A stretch of 64,000 bases of DNA from Lutjanus erythropterus. Taxonomy: Eukaryota; Chordata; Actinopteri; Lutjaniformes; Lutjanidae. The notes beneath the pieces are model-generated. The model searched no databases, had not been told where the DNA came from, and saw only the letters and a program-made list of their open reading frames with translations. The position numbers and the translations under genes are program-made. Positions 1 to 14,178 of the stretch are shown one piece after another. The DNA is taken from assembly GCA_020091685.1 (NCBI GenBank), contig CM034609.1:21897204-21961203 (forward strand). The letters are read 5' to 3'. The stretch's first letter is position 1. Every line of letters starts with the position of its first letter.

Positions 1-905
1 GTATTTCTCTCTCTGATGTATCCCCCTTCTCTTGGTTATTGCAGCTTTGCCGCTATAAACCTTACTACACAACAGCAGCCATATTTGATTAGCGTCGCTT
101 TTGTATGAATTATATGACAACAATTTCACAAGAGAGCAGTGATTTTTTTCCTTTCCAGTTGGAATTGCACTTCCCTTCACGCACTCTGCCATTTAAGACC
201 CACTAGGGGGCGCAAAAACATCATAAAACTAGACTCAACTGTATATCATGCCTTTAAAATAATCCAACAGTGACTGCAAGTTCCAGCTTGCTGTTTGTTT
301 GATTTATTTTGTACTTTATTTCATTGAATCTTTTGGATATGTGAGGCTTTTATTTTAGTTTATTTGGCAATGCTTCAAAAATATATTTAAAATTGTAAAT
401 ATAATTGAATTTTATAATCCGAATTTGTTTAGAGCTATCTTTACTATTGTATAATCTCATGTGCTTTCTTGTCTCTCTTTTTTATATCATATAATTTCCA
501 AACGTGTGTATCCATTGCCTTTTTGTGAATGTGAAGATACATTATGCTACATGATGATACTGTGTTGCAGACCTTGAATTAGAAATAAGAAATTAAAAAA
601 AAAAAAAAAGGTTTAGACATAACAAAATTTGCCTTGGTTAATTTGCGCAGAACAATGAAAATACAAACTGAGTAGAAAAATAAAAATAAAGACACAAGTA
701 GCACAAGTAGGAAATAGAAAACTGTCAGTGTTATTATGACTTACATTATATGTTCCCAGGGTTGTTAGTAACTGAGTACAAGTAATTCGATTAAAATAAA
801 TTTTCTGATATATTTCATTATTCTATCGTAGTGTTTCATCGTCTTGAAATATTTAGTCTCAGGTGATGTTGGCAGCATCTTAATTTGAATTTAACAGTGA
901 AATAA
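1..905. other. AT-rich sequence upstream of rbfox2
   Basis: No coding exon is supported here. A CTCF-like motif lies at 200-213. A polyadenine run at 594-609 follows an ATTAAA-like string, which might be the end of an upstream transcript, but nothing confirms it. Confidence 0.4.
200..213 (+). promoter_or_regulatory. CTCF-like motif upstream of rbfox2
   Basis: CCACTAGGGGGCGC matches the core of the vertebrate CTCF consensus in forward orientation. It lies about 700 bp before the CpG-rich first exon. Occupancy cannot be judged from sequence. Confidence 0.5.
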
Positions 906-1695
906 GTGAGGATAGGGGAGGAGGGGGCTCTGTGGAGGCGGAGGGGGGCTGGGGGGAAAAGAAGGAGAAGGAGACAGAGGAAACGCAGACCTTACACCAG
1001 CCCACCTCACCCTGCTCCCTCCACACTACGAGCTACACCAACTGGGACCGAGACCAGAGGAAACCGTGTTCGTCTGCAGCCAAGTCCGCACGCTAAAACA
1101 CATCCACGCACATCTACACACAGCGGAGAGAGACGGCGAGGAGCGGACACGGTGTGATAAGGAGGACTGAGACCAAGGGGAAGGCTGGTAGGAAACAACA
1201 GAGGGGCAGAAAGGGAAATCACAGCAGAGGACAGAGGGGCTGGCAGTGCGAGAAGCTAATTCCCAACATTTTCTATTATTGGCAGCGACAGTGTGCTCTC
1301 CGAGCCACATTTATAAAGAGAGCTAGCGGAATGTAATGCTAGCAGGCTAGCTAATGTTAGCTAGCTAATTAGCTTGTCAGGCATCCAAGAGTCGGACGTG
1401 TGATCTTTATTAAAATAGGTCACTGTTTGGCGTCGTTTTACTTTTTTTGGGGGGGAAACTACTTAATGTGCTTTCCTGGCATTGGTCATAATGTTCAGTC
1501 TCGACTAGCTAACGCCAAGTCAGACAATAAACAGAAGCTATAAGCTGCCGTTATAGATGAAAATCTGCTCACAATTATCCGTCTACGCTTTTTGGGAAAA
1601 TCCATTGTGAATAACGAGCTGTGGACAAATCGGAAGGCGAAGGTAAAAGAAAAAACAAAACAACAGACTTTTGACGGGTGACTGTCTGCCGTCCA
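906..1695 (+). promoter_or_regulatory. rbfox2: rbfox2 distal promoter / 5' UTR, CpG-rich
   Basis: The base composition changes sharply at about 906, from AT-rich flank to G+A-rich and then CpG-containing sequence that runs into the first coding exon. No clear TATA box is visible, as expected of a CpG-island promoter. Between 1320 and 1375 there is a cluster of GCTAGC/TTAGCTAGC palindromes. An in-frame TGA at 1672-1674 closes the reading frame upstream of the first ATG, so the protein cannot extend further 5'. The exact transcription start cannot be read from sequence. Confidence 0.6.
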
Positions 1696-1950
1696 ATGTT
1701 AATGTCGACCGACGTTGCATCTATAATGCTACCCGTTAGTCGGGGAATAATGGACCGGGAAAGAGACATTGATACAGCAGCCGGACCCCTCGCTAACTCG
1801 GCCGGGGGTCCAGCAGCTGTCCGGGGGATGAAGCGAGGAGACCCGGAGCCCGACGCTCAGACAGCCGCTGCCCTTACTGACTTAGCCGGGGCGGAGTGCA
1901 AGCGACCAAGGATAGACGGCACCGGGAGTGTTGTTGGTGACATTGGACAG
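1696..1950 (+). CDS. rbfox2: rbfox2 exon 1 (distal promoter form), 85 codons
   Basis: This is the first coding exon, ending GDIGQ before donor gtaaga in phase 0. Four in-frame ATGs occur: 1696, 1702, 1726 and 1750. The first two have poor Kozak context; the one at 1750 (A at -3, G at +4) is the strongest, so the real start may be MDRERD and the protein 18 residues shorter. The region around [10 protein letters not shown] and CKRPRIDG corresponds to the RGMKR...SKRPR segment of mammalian RBFOX2 long N-termini. It is basic and probably disordered. Confidence 0.85.
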
Positions 1951-4900
1951 GTAAGAATGCAGTGTTAACACATGGTCTCTCATTCTCTCACATCTGTATC
2001 CATTTGTTTCCATCTCAGCTTCATGTTTGTAACAAAGTACCATCTGCCCTCCCCTTTCTTCTTCTTCTCCAGTAAAAGCTTTTGTTCCTGAGCATCAGCT
2101 GGGAATGAAGATAATGTTTTGATAGGCCCCTTTCTCCTCATCAACAACATAATCATGCATCATTGCAGCAAATAGAAAATCCTTTAATCAGAACGAAATG
2201 GTGGAGGGGGGGCTGAAATGAACAGCAGTGTGACGATAGTAAAAGGTGGCTGTAGCTGTGCTCCTGGGGCTGCTCAGGGAGGGAGCATGACCAAGCCAGA
2301 CAAAGGTAATATGATACAGGCTCCATTGCTATGACAGACAGCAGCACAGCAAAGATCAGACCCATTCATCATCATGCCTGTCTCATGGAAAGTAAAGCAG
2401 TTCTTTCTCACATGGTGCAAGGCACATTGTATCTATTTTGGATGAAATCAATCACCTGCGATGATAATTTGCAGTGAGTCATCACATCAAATCCTGATAC
2501 ACACTGCATGTGCCATTAATCGCTCTGTGTGCCCCCCCCCGAATGTCGCTAGGTGTTAAAAGAGAGAGGCAGACAGGGATTGGGGGAGGGGTCACCACAG
2601 CGAAAGACAAAGAACAGAGCCTTTTGGTGTCGGCTGAAGGAGCAAGGGGGCTCGAGGGGGCCCTCCTTAACACGGGTCTTCCCTGCTTTCATGACTCGAC
2701 TGCTGAGACAGCAAAGCATCAGCAACCAGTCCTGCCCCTGAAGGACTAATCTGTGTACATCACAGTAAACCAGCGTACTTCTGAGGCACCTCTCTCCCTG
2801 GCTGTACTATTTATTTCTCTCTCATGAACACATGCACTACACATCATTCTTACACCTACATGAACAGTACTCTTTGAAGTGTTCATAATCCAGCAGCACA
2901 CGGGAGAATTTCAGCTGACGCTGGTGTTTTAGTCCAGAGAAACGGTACTAACAGCAGTGGAAGGGCAGGCGGACGCGGTTTGAGGTCATCTGCAGGTAAT
3001 TGAATCCTGGGGAACTGGTAAAATACTTTAATTGGCTGTGCGGCTGACCTGCTGCAGTGACAAATAGGTCCTGTGTAATGCCATGATGCTCTGCGAGCCT
3101 CGCAGAGGATGGATGCTGATGATGGGGAAAGGTTATAGCCCGCCGGCAAAGATGATGTGACAATGAGCAGAGCGGCATGGTGGGAGATTCTCGTCGTGCC
3201 CATCAGTTCTATTGATCGTTGGGCACTAGTGGGGAGGAGGGTTTAGACTGGAAATTGGGAGGGAGTGGAGCAGAGACGGGGAGGGAGGGAAGGGAGAGAG
3301 GGATGGACTGAAGGAGGAGGAGGACAAAGAGAAATAAAGAGTGGTGCTTTCATCGACACAATATTTGTGTGTATTGGCCTGGATAGATAGATATAGGGAG
3401 ACCTACAGAAAGGACGGAGGCAAGGAGAGAGCGTAAAGAAAGGAAATCTGAGCCATTAGTTTGCATCCATCAGGACTCCCGATAAAGGATGAGAGGAAAG
3501 TGATGGATGGCAGGAATGACACGATCAGTTTGGAGGCGAGATGCGCGTGAGGATAGCCTCTGAATAAAGAATACTTGAATAACAGTTTATTCAATGGGTA
3601 AATAAAACAGAAAATGACACTGAGGGTGGCAACTAAGAATTAATTTGGTTATAGATTAATCTGTTGATTAGTTTCTCAAATAATTGATCAGATGTTTGGT
3701 CCATAAAATGTTAAATGGTGAAAAATGTTGATCAGTGTTTTCCAATCCCCAAAACTACGTCCTTGGAATGTTGTGTTTTGTCCACAGTCCAAAGATATTC
3801 AGTTTATTGTCATAGAGGATTAAAGAAACCAGAAAATATTCACGTCTGATGAGGTAAAATCAGAGATGTTGGATATTTTTTCTTGCAAAAATTACTCAAT
3901 GATAAATTGATTAACAAAATAGTAATTTAATCGTTGGTTAGTAATTAATTAATTTTTGTTGCGGTTCTAAATGACACTGAAGGCTAATGCTAAGTCGGTC
4001 ATGTTAGTTGCATGGCGATGCTCCCTGTAGCTGAGGGAGTATTCAGGATGGGGACGATGAGTTCAGAGGATGCTCCTATAACTAAATGCACCTAACAATT
4101 ACCATAGTATTCCCATTGAGAGCTTGAGGTAGTGGATTGCTGACCTTCCAGGCTGACTGTAAATCAGGCCTGTAATAATAAATGAAAGTGCAGCCTCCTC
4201 TCCCTTTTGTTGCTCCCGCTCTCCTCCCCCTGCTCTGCTTCACACAAACTGCAGACCCCTTCCAACCCCCCTTGTTTCCCCTGCTCCCCTCTAGCTGTCC
4301 TCTGATTTCTCCCCCTCCTGTCTCCCCCAAGCATATATCCAGATTGCTAATTGACTCCTGATTCACAGGCTTTCAGTGTGCCAGTGAGGTGAACCACGTC
4401 ACCCCTCCCCCTTCCCTACCCCCCTCTCTCTCTCTGCTGTCCCATCTCCCCCCTCCCTCCCTCTGCCATCTTTGATTAGCTCTCCCTTTCTCGGCCTATC
4501 TCCCATCACTCAAATCTATGCAACATCCGTCACTTTTTTCCCCTTCCAGCCCCACATCTGTCTCGTCTCTTGTTTTCCCTCTCATGTTTGTTTTTCTCCT
4601 CATCTCCTTCATGTATCGTGCCTCTTCCATCTCTCTCTGTTTTTCTCCCACTCTCTCTGTTGGTAGTATTGATGCTTCCCCTCGAGGCAGTGCTGTGGTC
4701 CACTCAGATGCAGTGGGAGTACAGTTTCTAACTCTCCGTCGGTCTGTCTCTCTCTCTCGCTGTTTCGGAGAGCCGATTTGTCCTATCGTTGGCAGTAAAG
4801 AGGCTTTGTGTCGCGCTAACGAGATCAAAGCTCATTTAGGAGAGGGCATTAACCAGACTGATCGCTTTAACGGGACACAGCATAGGGAGGGGGGTCAGCC

Positions 4901-7900
4901 AAGGGGTGGGTGGATATGACTGGACAGATCACTGAGATAGGTTATATCCATGCCCACCACAAGCAGCAATCATTACATTGAGTGTTGCTTGTTTCTGTAG
5001 AATAGGAGTATTTAGCTAAACTTTTTTTGTCTGCCCAGGAGCCCACTGAGAAATTTAGTCTGTTATATCTGGTTTCTAATGAGAACATACTGCTGCCAGC
5101 ACTCGGTGCCAAACCACTTGCTTTAAAAATGGGCAATAAAGCATTCTCTGGAGATCTGTTAAGACTTTTCCTTGTTGTTGGAAGTAAATTGCACTAAAAA
5201 TTAAAATAGTTATTACTGTTAAAGCGGTTAAAGTCACCTTAAAAAAAAGGCCCACTGAAAAAAATCAATAGCAGTTCAAATACATGCTAAAATATTTTTA
5301 CCCCTTTACCTTGCTGCTGCCATGGTCATTTAGTTTGTTTGTGTTAACTGTTTGACTTAAGTGTTTTTAAAAGGTAAGTTTGGATTTACCAAAGTCACAC
5401 AGTAACTCAAAGTAACAAATTGAGGCAGTGGAAGGCTAGCATCTCCTTCTGTTCTGTGAGGCACTAAAACAGTCTGCTTGATTGAGAGAGAGCAATATTT
5501 GGTTTAAATAATAGAGGTTTCCTGTCAGAAAACACTGCTCGACAGATCTGCTGACCCTGTCCACAGCAGGACGTTGCTGAGCTTCTGTGCTGCTGGTCCT
5601 CTCTGCTTCTCTAAACCGGGGGCATGTTGACCGCCATTTACTGTAGCTAAGACACTGACTATGCATAAGACCTCACACACCCCCACTTCAGATAATCTGA
5701 ACTATCCCTTTAAGAGTAGGAAAACTCATTCTCCAGGATACATGTTTATCACTTGACTGGTCAGGCAAGTGAGTTGGTACTGCCACTTGCTCAACATAGC
5801 ATTTTACTTGCCCGGGCAAGCAAGCAAGCCTTTTTGTTGAGCCCTGATTTGTCATTATTTTTGACATTTAATAGACTTAAACATCGTAAAAGTTACAAAA
5901 TCATTAATAGATTAATTTACAAGTTAATATAATCTTTAGTTGGTGTCCCTGCTCACTGATTGTGAGATAGCAAGGTTTAAAACTTTTGCTGTCTTTTCTC
6001 ATAAATGCAGATGCGTCCAGTGGTTGCAGAGCCACAGTAGTAACCTGCATGTTCAGAGAGTGTAACTGTATCTTAAAAAACTGTCCTTCAGAAGTGAGCA
6101 GCCTGAATTATTCACAGAAAAGAAGAAATATCCACAGAAGGGGGACAGTATTACAGAGAGACGGAGGGTGTGGACCGTGTTGTGTGTTCAGCCTTTACTG
6201 ATGTGTGTTAATATCTGGAACAGAGGGTCGTACACAAGCCTAACCAGACTAGTGTTATGCTCCCTGCTGCTGTTTAATGATTGCTGTTAAACTTTGAGCT
6301 GTAGCACAGCGGCGGAGTCACCCTTGACTTTTGAACCGGCAACGATAAGCTAAAAATTCCCCAGACAAAGTTGCTCAACTCATATATTCTCTCTCTCCCT
6401 CTCTCTGCCTACATGTGTGTGTCCAATTCAATTCACTGTGGTTTATTGGCACATGTGCAGCAGCCGTATTGCCAAAGCACAAAGGAATAATCAGATTGAT
6501 AAAAAGAGGAGGAAAGGCACCATTCATAAAAAGACGGAAATAGAATCGAGGTCTCTGGTTCTTTCTGTCCCTGTTGACTCTTGCAAGGCACACCGCTTTC
6601 AGCTCCTTAACATGACACTCGCATGTTAACTCTCCCTTTATGGTCATCATGCCCTCCTCCCCCGTCATGCCTCCTCCCCAAGGCTGCCCCCAAACTGTCA
6701 TATGTGCTCCCATCTCCAGCAACACACAGTCAAATGTCAGTTCAGTGTTTCCCTTACATGTGGTCATCCGTGATGCACTGCCACAGTATTGTCACAGCTT
6801 CCACAGGGTCATGAATAAAGAAAACTGTTGTGAAATACAGTTTGATCCATTAAGTTGTGTGTGATGCTTTGTGTGATCTCTTTAAGATCAGCCATCAACC
6901 ATGTCTAATACTGAGTCCAAATCACAGTGCTTCATTAAGAGGATCATTTGAGTGCAGATATGGCACATTATCAAATAAGTGTACTACTAACAATCTGCCA
7001 ACCTCACATAGACGTGTTCTAGTTTCATTTATTAGGCAGTGTAACATAATGCATGCCCGTGGTGTACCACAGGCTTTGCTGTGACAAACTGAAATAATTA
7101 GATCTGACAAAAAACAATGAAGCAGCCTGTGTAGCATATTGGTGCAAGTTATGGGGCATAAGAGGCAGCTACTTGTTTTTTAAATGAAGTAAAAACCCCT
7201 AAGTACAATAAAATAACGAAATAATATAAATAAAACATGCTGCCAGAATTTTTAGTTAATGATTAGGCTAATTACTGGCATTGAAGCTTAACATCACAGA
7301 TATTTTTACTCACAGTAAAAGATGTTTATTTCACGAAGGGCATGTTGTGGTATCAAAAACAGGCAAACTAATTAGCCATTGCTGAGTACATTTAGGAGCA
7401 GTGAACTCTGCAACTCACAATTACAGTTGTAATGTTTTTTGTTTCTAATATTTAATTTTTGCTCAAGTTGACCTTTAAATGTACCCATCCACATTGAATT
7501 TCTAAAAGTGCTTTCTGCGGGCAAGGATTTGAATAAAAACAGGAGAAGAATAAGAACATAAGGAGGGGAAAAAACTAAAATTGCACACAGAATCATCAAA
7601 TAAACTGAATGTATCATGAGCTAGAATAGTATTGGTTATGATGTGAATGCTCATGGTGTATGGATAGATTCAGCATAGAATTTGGTCCTCTGACAGTTGC
7701 AATGCTGCCACAACATGATGGATATGTCTTGCATAATATGGCAAAGTTGTGTATGTATCACATCCATCACCCCAAGAAATTGTCTTCACATTCTTTACAT
7801 ATGTAGCTGGTCCTCCACGAAGACCCACGCACCAGCACCTGCATATTTCTGAACTCCGGGTCATCTGCTGTAGCTAGTGTGCCTCACAGTCAGAGGAGAG

Positions 7901-9747
7901 GAAAGAGTCATCACTAAATCCACCCAGCAAATGCCCCAGAGCCACACTTTTTGTTACTGTTGGATCGGATCAGAACTTGTATCCAGTTCATTTCAGAGGT
8001 GTCTGGGACTCCTACTCTTTTAGAAAGTACATAAGCTGTAACTAAAAAAGAATCAAAAATGGGTAGCTGTCCCATTCTGTGGGCACATTTTGGTCTGAAA
8101 GAAATAAGCCTTCAGTCTTTAGGGAAACACTGCAATTTATCTTGGCTTTTCTACCCTTCGTCTTTGTCTTTATGTCCCTGTATACCAGGCTGGGTGATAT
8201 ATACAACTTATAATTAGTATATTGATATTTTTAGGATATTCTGCCATATATAATAGATATCTGCTATCCTCAGTGCAAACATATCAGGATCTTACACTAG
8301 GACTACGTGATATGGACAGAATCTCTATAATGGTACTGTGACAATATTGTAGGGTGACATCTGGGGCTTTCACAAAATATTAATACAATGAAATTTTTGA
8401 TACATAATCATCAGTAATGTATGTAATGACCGAGTAGGTAAAGACAAATGTCAGAACAGGTAGACCAGTTTGGAAAGTGCAAGGAATTAAACCACTTTAC
8501 TGAAAAGACAACACTTGAGTTAACAATGCCCAAAATCTAAGACGATATCTAGTCTCATATCTTTACATTGATATAATGCTGACATATTGCTCAGCGTTTT
8601 GGAGCATATCACATTGACAAATCAAATCCATCACTTTTTGTTCTTTGCCCCTGGCCTGTTCTCTTAATTCCTTCTGTATTTCTGTATCCTCTCAGTGTGT
8701 GCTGTGCCTCATTCATCTCCGGTGTTTCCAACTCAGTTATGAAGTGTTGACTTGATTTTTTTTTTTTTTTTAAGTTTTGAGGTTGCTTGCCAGTTATATT
8801 GAACCAAAGATAGCCAAGAAGCTTCTGCAGGCAACATTCGATAAAAGATTGTTTTTCACAGATCCTGTGATGTTTGTGAGGCTGTTAAAAGTAATTTTAC
8901 TGTTGTTGATTCTGGCTCCTCCTAGATGTCCACCTCAGCTTTTGTTTAGGTGAAGCCAGCCCTTTCGCGAAGCCGTAGTCCTCTACAGTAATTTGTGCCA
9001 TGTTTTTGACAGAAAGTTTCAGGGTTTTTGGCTTTTGAGTGTGTTGGTGGTAGCAGGTGGGATTTTTCTTACATTTGGTGAAATGATTGAAACGATAATA
9101 AAGCCAAACATTGGAGCAGTCCACCTCCTCGGGCTGTTCTGTTAGGGATCACTGGATGCCTGCAGCAGCCCCCTTAATTACCCCTCTCCCCTCCTCCCTC
9201 CGTCTCCCTCCCCTCTCACCATCTGTTGACCTCATGTCATTTTGCCTTCCTTCACCACTGCTGCTCCTTTTTCTTCCCCTGCTCCTACCCGTTTGCTCCA
9301 GCAACTCCCGAACTTCTTTCCTTCTCCTAAAATAGCAAGTCGGAGAGGGAGAAAATAAACAAGAGAGACGCCCTTTAGTTTTGCCCTCCGCGGAGTCAGA
9401 GAGGGGGACAGAGAGAGAGAGTGTGTTTATGTGTGTCTGACTGCTTTTCTGTGCTTTTGCTGATCCCTGCCAGTGCAGTCTGAAGCCCTCACAGTCAGCC
9501 AGCCGGCGCCTTCAAAGGCTCCACCTCGCTCACAAACTATATGGAATTAACTTAATGGAAACTTGCAAAAGTGCAGTACTGAAGCCTAGCTTTCAACCGG
9601 GACATGCTTAGTGCAGTGTGTCGTGTTTATTTATCATTTATTTACCAAAAAAAAGTATGGCAGGCAAAAATGGGGTTGCCTTTTTGCTTACTTTTCAAGA
9701 CATACAGCCATGTAATATACTTAAAAGCAATGCCATATGGCAAAGGG

Positions 9748-9803
<56 letters not shown>

Positions 9804-12800
9804 TTCATGCATTAGTGTGAGTGTGGGTAAACAAGAGTCTCTGAAAACTAGGTATCATGTTCAGACCCCCAATCCCTTCCCCCACCCTTTAAGAAAATAT
9901 AAATCACATGGCATTCTTCAGTTATGACTCATTGTCTCCGTTTCGCAAATGTTTCACTGCTTTTTATTTCTCTCCCTTTTCTTGGCTTTGGCTGTCTTAT
10001 TCCCCACATTCCTCCTCCTCCTCCTCCTCCTTCTCCTCCTCCTGTATGTGTCTGTCTCTGCCCTTATTTTCATCTCATTCTGTTCTTTCTTTTCTTTTCT
10101 TCTCTTTCGTTCTCCTCTGTCCTTCCCCCACATCCATCCACCCTGCTCCCTCCTCCCTCTTCTCTTGCAGACAGATTGATTCCAGATGTTGCTAAACTCT
10201 ATCCTCTCTCCCTCCTCCCGTTCTTCTACGTAAACTCCTCCTCCTCCCTTTTCTTCTTTCCACTCTGTCCACTGGAGAACCAACAGTGACTCTATAATTT
10301 GATGGTTGGGTATAATTTTGGTTTAGATTTCACTAGTGTTCCAGTTTTCCTCCCAGTTTTTGTAGCTTATTGCAGCGCCTTTATCCGTACTTGACTGCTG
10401 ATGTGATAAAAACACTAATTCTCAACATTTAATCCCCTTTAATTGTATGTGTTTTGGAGTAATAATGTGAAATTATCACATTTCCTCAAGACTTTGGTGG
10501 CCCACCATCACTGAACGAACATAGCACAAACATGAATACAATGTTAAGCTTCAGAATATTATCTCACTCCTATTTGAAATGCATTGCAGTGTTGGTAATT
10601 CCCAACATGCATCTTTTTTCATTTAAAACAGTAAATAGAAGTTTCTCATTCTGGTTGACATTGCCCAAGGCTTTGTAGACTTGAGATTCTGCTCTGAACA
10701 GCCCCCTTATACTGAATTTCTATATGTGCCATGGTGAACACCAGCAGCCTCTTACACAGTCAGTATTTGGCTGAATATAAGTCCATTCCCTGTAAATGCG
10801 GCGCACCAAGGAGAGTGTTCCCCCTGGGGACGAGGCACGAGGGGGAAATTGGTTCCAGATGAAACAGGAAGTGGAGAGTGGAGACAAAGAAAGGGCTGTT
10901 TCAGACAGGGAAAAGGGAGGACGGGCCCCGAGTCTGGACACAAACACACACACACACACACACACACACGTACACATAGTCAGAGGTTACTGCCCACGGC
11001 ATCAAAGGAAAAATGTTTCATTCTCATTCTTACCTATTCTTTACATGTGGGACATGTTTTAACCACATTCTCTCATTCCACTTGGGCTTCTTTCTGTCCA
11101 GCTCCGTCTAGACACTTCTTCCTCATCTTCATTCACCCATACATCACTACCACATCTGTTTTTGGTTTTACCCAACATCTCTCCAGGTCCTAGTCTCGCA
11201 GAGAGCTGCATTGAATATCAGAAATGAAAGATGTCCCGTTGTCTGAGGGACGATAAAAATGATACATGGGACACAAAGATACAGTCAATACAGGGACGAT
11301 TCTGAGACAGTAGAGAAACTTATCCTAACAAATGAAATGATTAGATGTATGCATCATGTAATATATGTATAATTTAAATTGTGAGGTGGTAATGTTTACC
11401 AACAGAAAAGAGGACTGTTGATCAAACAGATATGACTAAAAGAATAATGAAAAATTATTGCGGCCAAACATCTGGGGTTATTTCAGTGTTTTTTTTAATT
11501 CAGGTGGAAGTGCAGGGAGCAACTACCTGAACTTCCATGGTGGAGTAGAGTGAGTCCATGAAAAGATGTGAGGTATTGAAAAGAAGTTATCAAACTATAT
11601 TTATTATGTAGAATGAAAGCAAAAGAGCTTCAGTTTGGGACAATGGTCGTTTAATCTGGGACAGCTGAAATTTGCAAGACACTGGGGGAAAAAAGTTAAT
11701 TTCGAGCCCTACTGAATAAGCTGGCTTTTCGGGGTCTGCTGTAATAGCTGTTTGCCTCTATGTCTGGACAAACGATTCATGTCAGTCTGCTGTCAAAGTG
11801 TCCCTCTGTCTCAGACACTTGCCCTTGATTGGCTGGATGAACACTATCAGGAAGTCAATCCCTCATGAGGCAGCTCGAGGTCGGGGGCCAGGAGGTTAGC
11901 TCTCTGTTGACTCACTTCAGAAGCCAGATCTGCCCTGCTCATTGCTGTGGCATTACCCGGCCCACACTCAAGCTGTTTGCTGAATGGATGGGTGCATTCA
12001 GGCCAAGGGGCAGCGCACGGATTTGAAACACTTTGTCTGCTCCTCAGCCCCGCAGATTAAATGTAATGAAAACATCAGCAGTTCTTCTACCGCTCCATCC
12101 CCCAACACTTACATATATGCGCACACATCTTTCTTTTTTTCTCTTACCCCCTCAGTCTTCCCCCTCCCCTTCCTGCCTAGTGAGACTCATGCCTCCACAT
12201 GAGACTCACTAGGCGGTCATGTTTTCTCTGCGAGGCATGCCAGCAGGCTAGACTGTGCCGGTGTCATCTCTCTCACTGCTGTCAAAATATCAGCGTTTGG
12301 TTAACTTTCCCCATTGTTCCAGTCCTCCTCCTGCCTCCACCCCCTTTGTCTTTCTTGCTCTTTTCTCCCCCCTCTCACCTAGCGCTGCAGCAAACAATAG
12401 CTGCTCTTGCTGGGGCAAAACGACACTAGAGGAGAAAATAATAGTTAGAGAGAAAAGAGAGGAAGAGACAGAAATAATCTAATTAAAAGTAATTACAGAG
12501 CAATTAATCACAACACTGGTTTCTGGGGCACGGTCAATGAGAGATGGGGGGCTCACCCTCTGCTAGTGGATTTTGATTGGTTGGGTATGAAAACTCTGCA
12601 GTGATGGTTCACCAGTCACGGCATCCACACAGACTGTTAACTGTTAACTTAATTAATTTGTCAGTCTTTTCCCTTCAGGGGAGTGTCTTCTGTCCTTGTT
12701 TGATCTTTGATCTATTTCTGAGCATCATCATCATCATATTAGGATGTCATCTAAGGTTTAATAAATCTTCTGAGTTGCAGTGAGTTGTGCGTTTAGATTA

Positions 12801-14133
12801 TGTAAACTAGTTGTGACAATAATACAATAAATTGAAAATATTCCAGCCCATAACAACGTCCTGCTGTATTTCTTCTCTGGTTAGTTTGAAAACAAGTTAA
12901 ATGGAGGTTTGTTTCTGAGAGTGCATTTCATCCGCAATGCAAAAGTTTTGGATTGTCATGCCGCATCCACTCAATTTTTCAAAAGCCCAGCCACTTACAC
13001 CGCTCTCTTCCCTCCCGTTGTCTCTTGCAGAACAATGAGCCTTTAAACCCTGGTTTCCATGGATACCCACCTCACAGTCAGGTAAGAGATTAGTGATTGC
13101 TTGCAAACCTCTGGAACAATAAATGAAAAAGTAATGTAATACAGAATCCTTGACTCACTTGAGATTATGCTAGTTTTAGTTGAAATGCTTCTCATCCATT
13201 TTTTTCTTTCATTGGACGTAAAGAAGATACTGTTGTGTAAAATCGAAACAAGAGTAAAACTGTATGACACTACTTATAGGATGGTTGCACTCTTTATTGT
13301 CTGGTTCCTCTAAAATTTTGAACAAAAGTGTGACTTTTTTGCATACAATATAATTTACACTATTTTAGAAATTATTTTTGGCCATGGGGAACCTAGTGTT
13401 TTTGTGCATCTTGTCTTAAGGCAATACAGCTGCAACCAATTATATTACCATTATAGATTAATCTGATGATTATTTTCACTATTAATCATTTAGTATATAA
13501 AATGATAAAAAATGTTTCTGTTGGTCCTTAAAAAGTCTATAATCCACTAATCTGAATTTTATTTTGAAAGACAAAATTGAGTGGATTATGAATGAAGTTA
13601 ATGGTACTTTTGTAAAGTTGAATTAACTTCAGTCTCACTTTTAAATGTTTTTGGGGAAAACTTTGTATTGATCACGCTGTAATGACTACAAAACAGAACC
13701 AACATGGGACCAATAACCACTAACCATACGGCATCATTATTGAGAGAATTTTGAAGTTCTGCAGGAGCCCTTTCATTTTTCTTCTGCTGCAGCCTACAGT
13801 AGCGTATAAATGATGGCTGTTAGAGGAATTGACGGAAGGGGAACTGGTAGTGATTGAGTTTCTCTTTCAAAAGCTTGACCCTCAGAACGTGGAGAGAAAT
13901 TATGCCATTACCTTCTTTAAACTGAGCTTTTTCACAATACTGTTCCTATCCTCTCACACTTTCTCTCTTTTTATGCCTCTCTCGGTCTCTCTACCTCTTT
14001 CTCATTCTAAGTGTCTCTCCATGCATATTGCTCTCAGTAATGAGTGCCTTATGTGTGCAGCGTAGCGGCAGGGTAGCTGACTATTTTCTTATCTACCTCC
14101 AAGCAGCAGAGCACATTGAGCGGCTCAATCCAC

Positions 14134-14178
<45 letters not shown>

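Larger units (their letters stand above)
1951..13030 (+). other. rbfox2 intron 1
   Basis: An 11.1 kb intron. It holds transposon fragments (3630-3972, about 5231-5713, about 8180-8610), microsatellites (9750-9800, 10944-10969) and pyrimidine-rich tracts (4390-4670, 10012-10042). A GC-richer stretch at 9340-9500 and two homeodomain-motif-rich or complex stretches (11860-12060, 12462-12560) could be regulatory. No further coding exon is supported. Confidence 0.6.

Noticed and set aside
45-110. Possible terminal exon of an upstream gene after ttggttattgcag, reading to an early stop in two frames
   Set aside because: The acceptor is plausible, but neither short peptide is recognisable and no upstream exon can be seen.
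906-1336. Open frames on both strands in the GA/CpG-rich region before rbfox2
   Set aside because: Low-complexity Arg/Gly/Ser composition; explained as 5' UTR of rbfox2.
9604-9927. Frames running through the (TG)n microsatellite with Cys-Val repeats
   Set aside because: Dinucleotide-repeat artefact.
10012-10290. Long open frames in several phases in a TCC-rich stretch
   Set aside because: Simple-sequence artefact with poly-Ser/Leu/Pro translations.
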